From Tulasnella sp. 424 (Eukaryota > Basidiomycota > Agaricomycetes > Cantharellales > Tulasnellaceae): a stretch of DNA of 64,000 nucleotides. A model generated the notes under the pieces. It was not told the origin of the DNA. It was given only the letters and a program-made list of their open reading frames with translations, and did no database searches. Shown piece after piece: positions 46,157-55,646 of the stretch. Every line of letters begins with the position of its first letter. The stretch's first letter is position 1. The stretch lies in assembly GCA_019633425.1 (NCBI GenBank), contig WSUB01000016.1:330658-394657 (forward strand), written 5' to 3'. The position numbers were made by a program, and so were the translations under genes.

Positions 46157-48976
46157 TTAGCATCCGGTCTGTAATCCGGAAGAATTTCGTTAGCTCAGAT
46201 CCATCGCATCGCATAGCGGTGGATACATACTTGTGAGTTCTTAGGGAACGTGAAGCCTGCATCCTTCCAGAACGTGAGGTTGGCATCTGCAAGCAGTGGT
46301 CAGTTGTCAATCCAACGAAGATAGGACTTGTCACTCACTGGTGTACGCCGCGATGTGATCGTTGATGTACTTCGCGGTGGGGTAATTCTCAGGATCACAG
46401 CCAACGTTCGTCTGACCTTTCCGTTGGTACACCCGGATGTAGTCGAACCGCAAGTGCGCGGGGAGCGTAAGAGTCGAGGTATCGACGGTCTGGAAGCTCT
46501 CTGGAAACGGAAACAAAGATAGGCATTAAAGTCCATCCACTACCTTTTGCCAAACCGTGTGACATACCCGAAATACCCAAGTTCATAACGATCGCCATGG
46601 GTTCGACTGAAACTGTACGCTGTGAGATCTCGGTGAGAGCATCGGGACCAAAGGCTGCTGCGGTAAGTCCCCAGGAGTGTTGTCCGCCAGCAACCCAGTT
46701 GATGAAGCCGTTCGCGGGATTCTTGTCATCTCCAAGGAATTCCAGGCCTTAATAAACGGCTGAGTCAGATCGTACGCCTTGAACATCCACAGGGAAGATC
46801 GTACCATAGGTAGTGTAAGTTGGGTTCGCACTGTTCTCGAACCACGACTCGTCCATGTCGGTCAACGATGAGATCGATTGCTGAGTTTCGGATCCACTGT
46901 AGACAGGAAAACCGGTCAATAATGAGGTTCGCTACAGAGCAGACATGTAGGACTCACAGGAAAGTGTTGTGATAGGTCGTGGGCAAGTACAAGGTGGTTG
47001 CAGCGGTATTGTACTGGTAGGCATTGTTGAAGGGCGCGTACTGGGATGATTGCGAAGTCTGACCACCAGGACCGCCGGTCTTGCTACGCTCGGCTTCGAA
47101 GATATCGATTTCAGGAGCGTTTCGGCCTACGTTGACGTTCGGACCGGGGTGATCTTCGCCAGGGCACGTGCAAGCCCTTCAGTCAATCAACCTGATCAGC
47201 GCCTTGGCGAAGAGCATTCGTCGTGGTGAAACAACTTACGAAACACGTTGGCCAGGAAGATACGACAACACGCCATTGGTCTTGGTCTTGCCAGATGTTT
47301 GAGCGGCCGTCGGGGTCAGAGCTGCAGTAGTCTGATTCGGCAAGGTGCCGACGTCACACGAGTTGTAACTGCCGAAATCGCAGCCAGGTCAGACCCAAGA
47401 TCCTTGGAGTGAGAGCGGATAAGATCGTACGTGTATGGCCAAGTTCCATCAGTAGAGGCACCAAAACCGGGACGTCCGAGGTTGCCCATAGTCCACGCCG
47501 CAGGCCACTGCGGAAAGAGGTAGAATCAGCATTTTGTCTTTAATCTAAAAGGAAGGTGATGACATACGAAGCCCATAGCCAGCTGATCACCGGGGAACAA
47601 AACAGATACTAAAAATACCCGCGTAAGCTTCGATTGTCAGAAATCGCGCAATTCCGAAAAGTACCTTCGACGTAGCCTCCGCTGAAGCAAAACTTGTTCC
47701 AACTTTGGAGCATGCCCGACTTGTAGGCGAGGCCGTGACTGGGGGTTTGTTCCAGGGTGATAACGAGGGAGCCATTTGCGGTGGTGATCTGTCCCGGGTC
47801 GTACCACTCGATATCTTCCGTTGCGCCGTACCAAATATCCACACCCTCCCAGAAGGGGTCATCTCCGGGATAGAATGTCCGTCCGTCAGTGTTAAACTCA
47901 TCCGAGAAGACCAATTCATATTCCTCTCCATCGAAACCAGTACGTGTCTTGGCTTGGTCAGGTGTCTCAGGATCGATCAATTGCGGAAGGTTGGGGCTGT
48001 GCGGCGGAAGGAACGAGCGAAAATGAGTGCCAGCGACAAATGCCAAGCCAAAGTGGGAAGAAAAGGACGACGCTTACATAACAGCTGCTTGGCCCGTCGC
48101 ATTGATACCAACGACGTTGCTGCCGGCGAAGTAGATCTGATCGTGTTTGAGGTAGGATATGATGGGATACCCGGCAAAGAGGGCAACCAGTGCACAGACG
48201 ATAACAAGGACGAACGACAAGTTGAGCACACCCCTCCAATTCATCGGACCCATTCCTTCATTCATCTTGCGTGGATCTGGATCATGCAGTGCATCATCTT
48301 CGTCGGGCGTAAACGAATTAGTGGCATAATCGATGTGTGGCGTGTCGGAATAGGGGAAGAAACCGCCTTGGACTGGCGTGTTGGAGTTTGGGAAATACAT
48401 GCTCGGGTATTTTGAATCGGTCGTCAATGAAACGACCGACCCCACGGACGACAATGTTGAGAAACGATTGTGTGGTGGTGCCGCAAAAGAGCCTCGCACA
48501 TTCTATTTTTGGGGGAAGAGATGAAATGGGACCGTCGATGAGCATGCTAAGCCACACGAGCCAGAAAAAAAATCCTGCCAGCGCAGAGTGTGACGTACGG
48601 CATACGGTCCAAAGCCGCTTCCAACGGCACCGGTCATGACGTTCCTGATATCCTGGGCGTCCTTTCCGTTCAGACTGCTGCTCTGGCTGTTGTCGCTACT
48701 TGTGCTGACGCCTGTCCTGCCAGGTTCGAGCGCAGCCTGTGGACCCCACGATGGCGGTCGTGATCTTGATCCTGGGCCTGCGGTTGCGGGTGCGTTCGGA
48801 TTGAGTCGCGAGGGGACATAACTGTTGCGGCCATTGGCACCGGGGACTGGAGAGCGAACTGGGGGATGCAAGTTTTCCATCGGGGAGGGGGAAGTTGGGA
48901 CGTTGGCGTAGGCTGGCTGTGAGTCGTGATAAGTGTTGTCACCGCCCACGTCAGGACGGGATGGCCAGGAAGTCAT
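46157..48976 (-). CDS. KRE6: KRE6/SKN1-like beta-glucan synthesis protein (GH16 family)
   Basis: Type II membrane protein needed for beta-1,6-glucan in the fungal wall, acting in the Golgi/ER pathway. The start is taken at 48976 ([19 protein letters not shown]); an upstream in-frame Met at 49033 is possible. A Ser/Pro-rich cytosolic part is followed by one membrane segment ([20 protein letters not shown], near 48190). The GH16-type lumenal domain begins [20 protein letters not shown] and includes [20 protein letters not shown], the catalytic-region [11 protein letters not shown] (near 47100) and [16 protein letters not shown] sequence. The C-terminus reads [17 protein letters not shown], the family's usual Cys end, with the last three codons on a separate exon at 46157. 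Many short introns interrupt the gene. Confidence 0.9.
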
Positions 48977-49329
48977 GGCTACGCGAGTGGCAAGAGAGTT
49001 GGTATTTAAAGAAGGTGAGGTGGGAGGGTGCAAAGGTCAAGGGGGCAGTTCGAAGCTGGTTACACGGTAAAGAGGCGGTGACAACGCAGAGGGAAAGGCA
49101 AATGTGATGAAGGGGAACTGAAGACCCCTAGATCAATGGGAATCCGGGAAGATCGTATGAACCGCCTGCTGCAGGAGGTTTTGTGGTGCGGAAGGGGGGA
49201 GAGAGAGATGTGGGATAAGGAGAGGACGGGTTGCGAGAGGAGAGAAAGTCGATGCTCAGTCTGCCAAAGAATGGTTCAGTCGACAAACAACTCGTCTGCC
49301 GGCCGCGCCCTCCCACTCCAGTAATAGCT

Positions 49330-49652
49330 ATGACAGCATTCGAAGACATCATCCCAACGCCTCACCCATCAGATTTTACCCGGCCCTCGTCGACCTCCAC
49401 CGTCCACGACACTTTTAACAAGCTACACGACGCCGCTGCCCACGTCCACGACTTTTTTGTCTTGCGTATGGGAAACCTCCAGGCCAGCGCTTACCGTGCA
49501 CGTAAGGCACCCCACGCAGCGTGGCTTCTCGATTGTGCTGTTTCCCCGAACAAGCCTTCGTTTCGTTTCGTTTCATTGCTGATCCAGGTTCAAAAAACAA
49601 GCGCTCTTCTTTCGTGCCGCGCCGTCCCAAGCTGAGGGTTCGCTGGCGCTGA
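49330..49652 (+). CDS. Small basic protein, two exons, unrecognised
   Basis: Exon 1 starts at Met 49330 (MTAFEDIIPTPHPSDFTRPS) and runs to a gtaagg donor near 49502. The acceptor before 49590 continues the frame as RSKNKRSSFVPRRPKLRVRW to a stop at 49650-49652, giving a protein of about 78 residues. The middle (STVHDTFNKLHDAAAHVHDF followed by FVLRMGNLQAS) is predicted helical, and the tail is strongly basic. The family is not recognised. It is divergent from the KRE6-like gene, 353 bases away. The longer minus-strand frame that overlaps it (49415-49843) has no start context or domain and was not preferred. Confidence 0.5.
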
Positions 49653-50517
49653 TCATCTCTCAGGACCATCGGTTGATGCGCGTTCACGGCTCGGGCCCCT
49701 TGTCTTGCCGGTGGAACAGAGACAGATGCTTTCAGCAGCGTCCATCCAGTCATCCTGGATGATCTGAACGCACTCGACGCTCCTTCCGTTATCGCATTAT
49801 CCTCGCATCTCTTGGCATTGTTGGCCTGCCAAGCAGAAATCACCCCAAACTCACATGAGGCGCCAAAAAGACGGCGTCCCCCCAGGTATCCGACACGATG
49901 TTGGTGGCTTATCAGACGCCGTGTGGATCACTGTCTTCCTTTAGTAGTAGATTTTCAGTCAATCGTCAGGATTGGAAGCTTTGTACCGCTGTCCCTTTGA
50001 GCCAAATCCGCTACCCTCAGCCGGTAGTCACTATCAATAGCGACCAACAGCCGAAGCACGAACGTAAACGGAATTGGAACAACGGCCCCGAGCTGTGCTT
50101 CTTCAAGCCGCTATATTTAACGGGCATCGAGTGATCATCCTGCATCGCTCCTGAGCCTCGTTGCCCTTAGACCCGAACCAATGAGACTCCCCAATTGATG
50201 CTTCTCTGAAAATGCCATGCCCATCCTCACCGCTAATGATAAGTATCTGTCGCCCAACCAGACGTAAAGATAACCCTGCCTCGGTCCCACTCCCCTGATG
50301 TGTACAATTCCGCGATGCAGTGAGCCGAGCATCGATCGCCGAGAATCCTGTTCCCCTCAACTCAATTTTGAAGAACGCACGCTCATACTTCTCCTTTCGG
50401 CAGGAGTCACATGGAGATAATCGAGGCAGCAAGGTGAATGCGATAGGTTGCGTATAACTTAGCTACACAGAGACGACAAAAATAGCGGGGGCCCGGAGAA
50501 GAAGGGGATCATCAATC
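49653..50517. other. Convergent stretch without a clear gene
   Basis: About 860 bases. A plus-strand frame (about 49690-50000; ILDDLNALDAPSVIALSSHL) looks somewhat protein-like and might be a further exon, but I could not join it in frame to the small basic gene. Nothing else is supported. Confidence 0.4.
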
Positions 50518-51086
50518 CTATGCGAGCATCCTGTCCACAACAACGTAGCCTCGAGGAGCCTTTCGTTCTTGTCTCTGCTCAGCCTTGGTCCTAACCAGAC
50601 TCGCCGGCACGTTCTGGACCTCAACCAGTTCCTTCACTCTAAGAATTTTACCAGCGGCTTCGGGGGAGTGAGGCATGAACACAGTTTGCATCCGGCGCCA
50701 AATCCCTATTGTTGTACGCCGTTTCACAGCATCGAGGGTTGAAACAAATAAAAAATAAAAATCCGAGCGGAGAACGGCATAAGAATAAAAATAAGTCCAT
50801 CCGTCAGTATGATGCGATGTCTTGGCAGTGACGGATCAATTAGATAGGATCACTCACCAAGCGATTCCAGCGTGGCTTTGTACCGCTGGGGCAAGCCAAT
50901 TGCGGACCGTCGCAACGTGATTTTAAAGTGCGTCAAAGGTTCAGAGTTTCCCGCTAGTGTTGAAGGTGCACCTGAGCTCGATGAAGCGCCGGAAGATGAA
51001 CTGGGGGTGGTTGTAGTCATTGAGCGAACGAGTGAGGCTCGTGTCTGCAATGCGGAAAGTCGTCTTTGCAGGATCATAGACGCCAT
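50518..51086 (-). CDS. MRPL33: Mitochondrial large-subunit ribosomal protein uL30m
   Basis: Component of the mitochondrial 54S subunit. Two exons: MASMILQRRLSALQTRASLV from 51086 with a Ser-rich stretch typical of a mitochondrial presequence, then LTHFKITLRRSAIGLPQRYK and ATLESLG, spliced over an intron of about 150 bases (50700-50855) to IWRRMQTVFMPHSPEAAGKI and VKELVEVQNVPASLV. The L30 fold is recognised from the KITL.RS.IGLP..Y..TL..LG pattern and the VKELV.V.N motif. The C-terminal extension ends GYVVVDRMLA at 50518. An in-frame Met lies at 51110. It is divergent from the AIG2-like gene. Confidence 0.88.
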
Positions 51087-51635
51087 TGTAATGAATGCTA
51101 TCGATCGCACGTAAATTTAGTGTTCTGGGGTGCTTCGGAGTCGGAGAATGTGCCGAACTCACCAGAATGGGCAGGGGTGTTGTCGTTTGGAGTTTTTCGG
51201 CGAGTGGCTGAGAGTTGAGGGAACAAACGAGCGCAAACGCGTCCAACCAACACCACGCCTCGTTCGCGAAGAACCACCCCACGAGTGATCGTCAAAGAGA
51301 AGCGCATGATCCTTGGCGTGACTTTTTATGGGCGCCTTTTAGTGGTGAAATGCTCCAACATCTGACGGTCAACGTGGTTGATCCCACTACTTGCGCGAAG
51401 ACTGTGGCGCGCCGATTTACCTGCACTTTTGGCTTCCAGCTCCGACTAAGTAAAGAGTCGGAGCAAGCCTCACAATGCAGATTAGTGAGATTAGTGCGCC
51501 TTGGGTGGACCTCAGCGCCTTGTTGAACGTGCTCGTACCAAGGCTGATACCCCACCCTCCTTGACGTCAGTCCTGGACGCCTGGGTATATTATATCCACC
51601 ACTTCCTTGCAAAGCTCTCAAACCACACAATCAAA

Positions 51636-52504
51636 ATGTCCTCTTCAAATCCCTTAAACCTGCCCACCAAAACTTACACCGAGTTAATCGTCTCGAATCG
51701 GCCAGCAACACCTGGCGAGCATGTCGTATTCTTGTACGGTGCACTTATGCACCCCATGATCATCAGACAAACGATTGCAAGAGACACCCCCAACTTGGAA
51801 GTTGCTCCCGCAGCTCTAGACGTAAGTCGTTCAGCCATGGTTGCCCGATACGCGGGTCTTTGAACACGATCTCCTCCCGACGCTGCAGAATCACACCCGG
51901 CTCCATGTAGCCAACGAAGAGTATCCCGCTCTATTACCTTCCGAGGCTGCCCGCAAAATCCTTCGTGATGGAAGGCTAAGAGAAGAAGACACTACTGTCA
52001 GAGGGGTTTTGGTCAAAGGCCTCACGCAGCACGACGTCGAGCAACTCGATGAGGCTCAAGGATCTGTGAGCACCCTCACTCCCCTACTCCGATCCTTTCT
52101 CTATGACGCTCCAGCTCATCTCCGCCCGTTCTTCCCCTTCCTCCTTGCAGAAATACTCTCGGAAAACGGTCCAATGCACGCCCCTCTCCACGTTCATGCC
52201 GCTGTCATCCGTCCATTCACGACAAGTTCTCGGCGACCTCACTTCCCCCTTCGACTCCTCAACAACCACAACGGCTTATGCGTACATGTGGAACGGGCCG
52301 ATCGACCAACTTACCTCTCAAGTCTGGACTTTTGACGGATTCCTCGAGGAGAACGTGTATAGCTGGTTCCGAAGGATTCCTCCCGAAACCCACGAGCAGA
52401 GTTGCGACTTTAGGTCTTATCACCTTGTATTAGGGCCTGTAGGTGGTGAGGGAATGGTCCTACCCGTGATGCTGAGAGGTGAAGCTGTCCCGGAAGTAAA
52501 GTAG
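51636..52504 (+). CDS. Stand-alone GGCT-fold (AIG2-like) protein with Gln at the catalytic position
   Basis: Member of the gamma-glutamyl cyclotransferase fold family. Three exons (51636-51821, 51889-52065, 52151-52504) give 238 residues. The substrate-loop signature is FLYGALMHP (near residue 33). The segment that normally carries the catalytic acid reads VEQLDEAQGSKYSRKTV; the position after LDxx is Gln (codon CAA at 52057-52059), where the fused paralogue 1.4 kb downstream has Glu (LDVFEGDEYSRNEV). The C-terminal half (MWNGPIDQLTSQVWTFDGFL, NVYSWFRRIP) is an extension shared with that paralogue, and the C-terminus ends GGEGMVLPVMLRGEAVPEVK. In this fold the Glu is the general acid/base, so this copy is probably inactive or altered; a binding or regulatory role is possible. 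It and the next gene arose by tandem duplication. Confidence 0.85.
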
Positions 52505-53090
52505 CGAGGGCGACGGGACGTTTTTCGTAACATGAGTGCAGAAATGGTAACTCGGATTATCGTATACACAATATTGCCATAGGTGTGGAGGTTTTTTCGT
52601 TGCAATTCGTTTGAGGCGAGGGGCTCGAGTAAATGGCACCAAGCACTCGTGATGATCCGCATGCAATTAATGGCAAAACCTCGCCCTTCTTCCCGCAACA
52701 ATTTCTTGCATTGAGTCAGCCCATCGGGGCTTGGTACGTATTCCTTCTATTTCATTGCTACTTGCTTAATCCTCGAAGTCGAGTACATCTCCTCGAGACT
52801 TGGTTAGCCCTACTAGCGAAATGAACAATATAAGATCTCAGCTGAAGGTCTACATCATACCACGGCCTTTCGAATCCCATATTTCACAAAGTCAAAGCCT
52901 CGGGACCAGCAACGTGACTCGTTTTGGCCACCGACGGCACTCCGTCAATACCGCCTCCACCGGTTTTTGCTGACTGATCGAAGCATGGCGCATTCGAGCG
53001 TGACTCCTTCGCGACGTCTCGTATTTAGATAAGATTGAGGGGTACCCACGAACGTAACCATACGCGAATTTCCCCCTACCACAAACCCCC
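52505..53090 (+). other. Spacer between tandem GGCT-fold genes
   Basis: About 590 bases with no gene. The last part should contain the promoter of the fused gene. Confidence 0.6.
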
Positions 53091-55568
53091 ATGGCCTCCA
53101 GCAATATAAAAGGCATTACTGACGAAGCTCAGCTCGAACCAGCCGTCAGAGGATCTGTATGGCTTGGTCCCGAGCCCGCAACAGAGGGGAACACTGCGTT
53201 CTTCTATGGAACCCTCATGCACCCCAAAATCCTCAAACGCGTCATCACGCATAAAGGTGCTGAGCTAGAGGTCGCAGCCGCCATCCTCTTTGTGAGTTTA
53301 AGCTGGTAAATTTCTCCGAATAGATGTTCTTACGAAAACGCGCTTCTAGGATCACACACGTTTACATGTCAAGCATTGCGACTATCCAGCTGTACTCCCC
53401 TCGGATATTGCAGGCCAAGTTATTACTGATGGTCTCTCAGACGATGACAGAGCGGTTCGCGGTGTTGTGGTCAAAGGCCTCACCTCAAGGGACGTTGAAT
53501 GTCTGGACGTCTTCGAGGGCGATGTGAGTCGATTAGCAACCTCACCGAATGCGTATCACTGAGACACCATTTAACAGGAATACTCGCGCAATGAGGTTGT
53601 GTGTACACCCATTACTGAGTTCAAGAAGCTTTCGGCGGTCGACACACAGCAACTCCTCGCCAAATCTGGAGCTCTACCTTCACCTTCATCAGTCACGGTC
53701 TCCACCTTCGTTTACAAGTGGAAAGCACCCATTACGCGACTTTCCAGCGAGATATGGAACTACGATCGATTCTTAGAAGAGAAAGTATGGCGATGGTTAG
53801 ACAGGGAGCCCACGGACGAAGAGCAACAGGAAGACATGACTCGACAAAGGCTGGACATGCAAGGCATCATAATCGCTCCTGAAGGCGGCGAAGGCGCGAT
53901 TCTGCCCGCTTCAGACGATGCGAAGACCGAGGCCATCACTTTCGGACACCCCACGAAGAAGTACTTTGGCTTTGCTCAGGAGTATGTTAATCTGAACTGC
54001 GGTCCGTCTTGTTCAAACAATCTCTCGCCACATCCTCCCATCTAACTTGTCGCTTGTAGGCTCTTTCGGCGGTGTGGCCAAGGCCGTGACTGAATACTGC
54101 GACGTGCTGGCTCGCCGAGCTGAAGAGCGTCCAGATCTATTCTTCCGTTTCGACTATATCCCCCTCCTAACCCAAACGCGTGAGAGGGTAGCTGAGTTGA
54201 TTGGCGCCGAGGTCGACGAAGTGGTCGTCATGCAGAATGCCACGCATGCCATCAACACCATCCTACACAACTTCGAATGGAAGGATGGCGATATTCTCGT
54301 CGGATGTAGGTTCATTGGCCATAAAGCTTTCACTAAGTGCTAACATGCCTGGTTACCAGTCTCTACATCATACTATGCTGTTGCTCGAACGCTCAACTTC
54401 TTCACAGAGCACGGATCCATTCACCCTACATTATCCACCATTCCGCTGCGCTTCCCAACCTCTCATGCCGAAATACTCAAACAATTCCGAGAACACCTTC
54501 AAAGCCTCCCTAAACAGGCGGGGACGAAGGTAGTCGTTGTAATTGACGCAATCGCGAGCAATCCAGGAGTTACTCTCCCCTGGGAGGAGATGGTGAAGAT
54601 CTGCAAAGAGGAGAATGCCTGGAGCATCGTAGACGCCGCCCATGGAGTTGGTGAGTAATCCTGAATCTTCCTGCCGTCCGACCGGCTCATGTCGCTATAA
54701 TCATGTCCCAGGAATTACGCCTGTCAATCTTCGCGAGAGCCAGCCCGATTTCTGGACATCTAACTGTCACAAATGGCTCTACACTAAGCGAGGTTGTGGA
54801 GTCCTCTACGTTCCACGCAGGTGTGTATCTCGATCATGTGTCCTGCCTGTTGATCTTGTTGAACCTTTCATCTCCTAGAAATCATCGTGTCATCCGCACA
54901 TCCTTCCCAACTTCGTGGGGATATGTCTCTCCTCCTGACGTTCAGGAGTTCCACAAGATCTTTGATTGTGCGTGTTCCTCGCTACCAAGACGTCCAAGGT
55001 TTCATTCTTCAGGCCGTTGACTTCGTTTGCCACAGGGACTGGGACAAACGATCTTGTTCCATTGTTGAGCATTATTCCAGCTTTAGACTTCCGCCAGAGT
55101 ATAGGCGGAGAAAAGAAGATCATGGACTATTGTGACAAGCTGGCTGAAAAAGGCGGCAAGCGGATGGCAGAAATTCTCGGAACCGAAGTAATGGACCACA
55201 ACGGCGAGCTCTTAAATGCCATGGTAGGTGCGTTTTTAGTAGGTCGTAGAGCAATTCTGATTCTGCTCGCTGCAGGTAAATGTCCGCCTACCTCTAGATG
55301 TTCCACAAAACGGTCTCTTGAAGGATCACCTCGCACTGTCCCAAGCAATGATGCAAGACCTTTTAACCGACCATGACTGCTTTGTCGCGGTGTTCATTCA
55401 CGACGAGAAGTGGTGGATACGAGCCTCAACTCAAATATGGAACGAAGTAAGTTGCACAGCGAACAAAAGCCACTAGCCAAGATTGACGGATACATGGCGA
55501 TTCAGATCAGCGACTTCGAATACGTCGCGGAAGTGTTAAAGAGAATGTGCCAAGAGAGACGGAGCTAG
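53091..55568 (+). CDS. Fusion of a GGCT-fold domain with a PLP-dependent C-S-lyase/isopenicillin-epimerase-like domain
   Basis: One gene model, about 700 residues. The N-terminal part starts MASSNIKGITDEAQLEPAVR, with FFYGTLMHPKI and the catalytic-type LDVFEGDEYSRNEV, then the extension YKWKAPITRLSSEIWNYDRF. The frame passes without a stop through EGGEGAILPASDDAKTEAIT into FGHPTKKYFGFAQEYVNLNC and, after one intron (54002-54059), GSFGGVAKAV, the usual start of class V aminotransferase-fold enzymes. Further marks are VVMQNATHAINTILHNFEW, VVIDAIASNPGVTLPWEEM, IVDAAHGVG and the PLP lysine in SNCHKWLYTKRGCGVLYVP. The C-terminus is DFEYVAEVLKRMCQERRS. Relatives of the second half include isopenicillin-N-epimerase-like proteins, ergothioneine C-S lyases and mushroom cysteine-sulfoxide lyases. 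The pairing suggests removal of a gamma-glutamyl group followed by C-S cleavage. Exons near 54350, 54820 and 55020-55440 are modelled by hand. Confidence 0.8.
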
Positions 55569-55646
55569 ACAGCCAAATGACTATAATGATAGTACAAAAT
55601 GAAGGACAATTACTGTTTGATGCCCCAAGGTCGTGAATGGAAACCA

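Noticed and set aside
49415..49843. Minus-strand 142-codon frame
   Set aside because: Arg-rich with no domain, overlapping a plus-strand gene that has a clean intron; looks like an antisense shadow.
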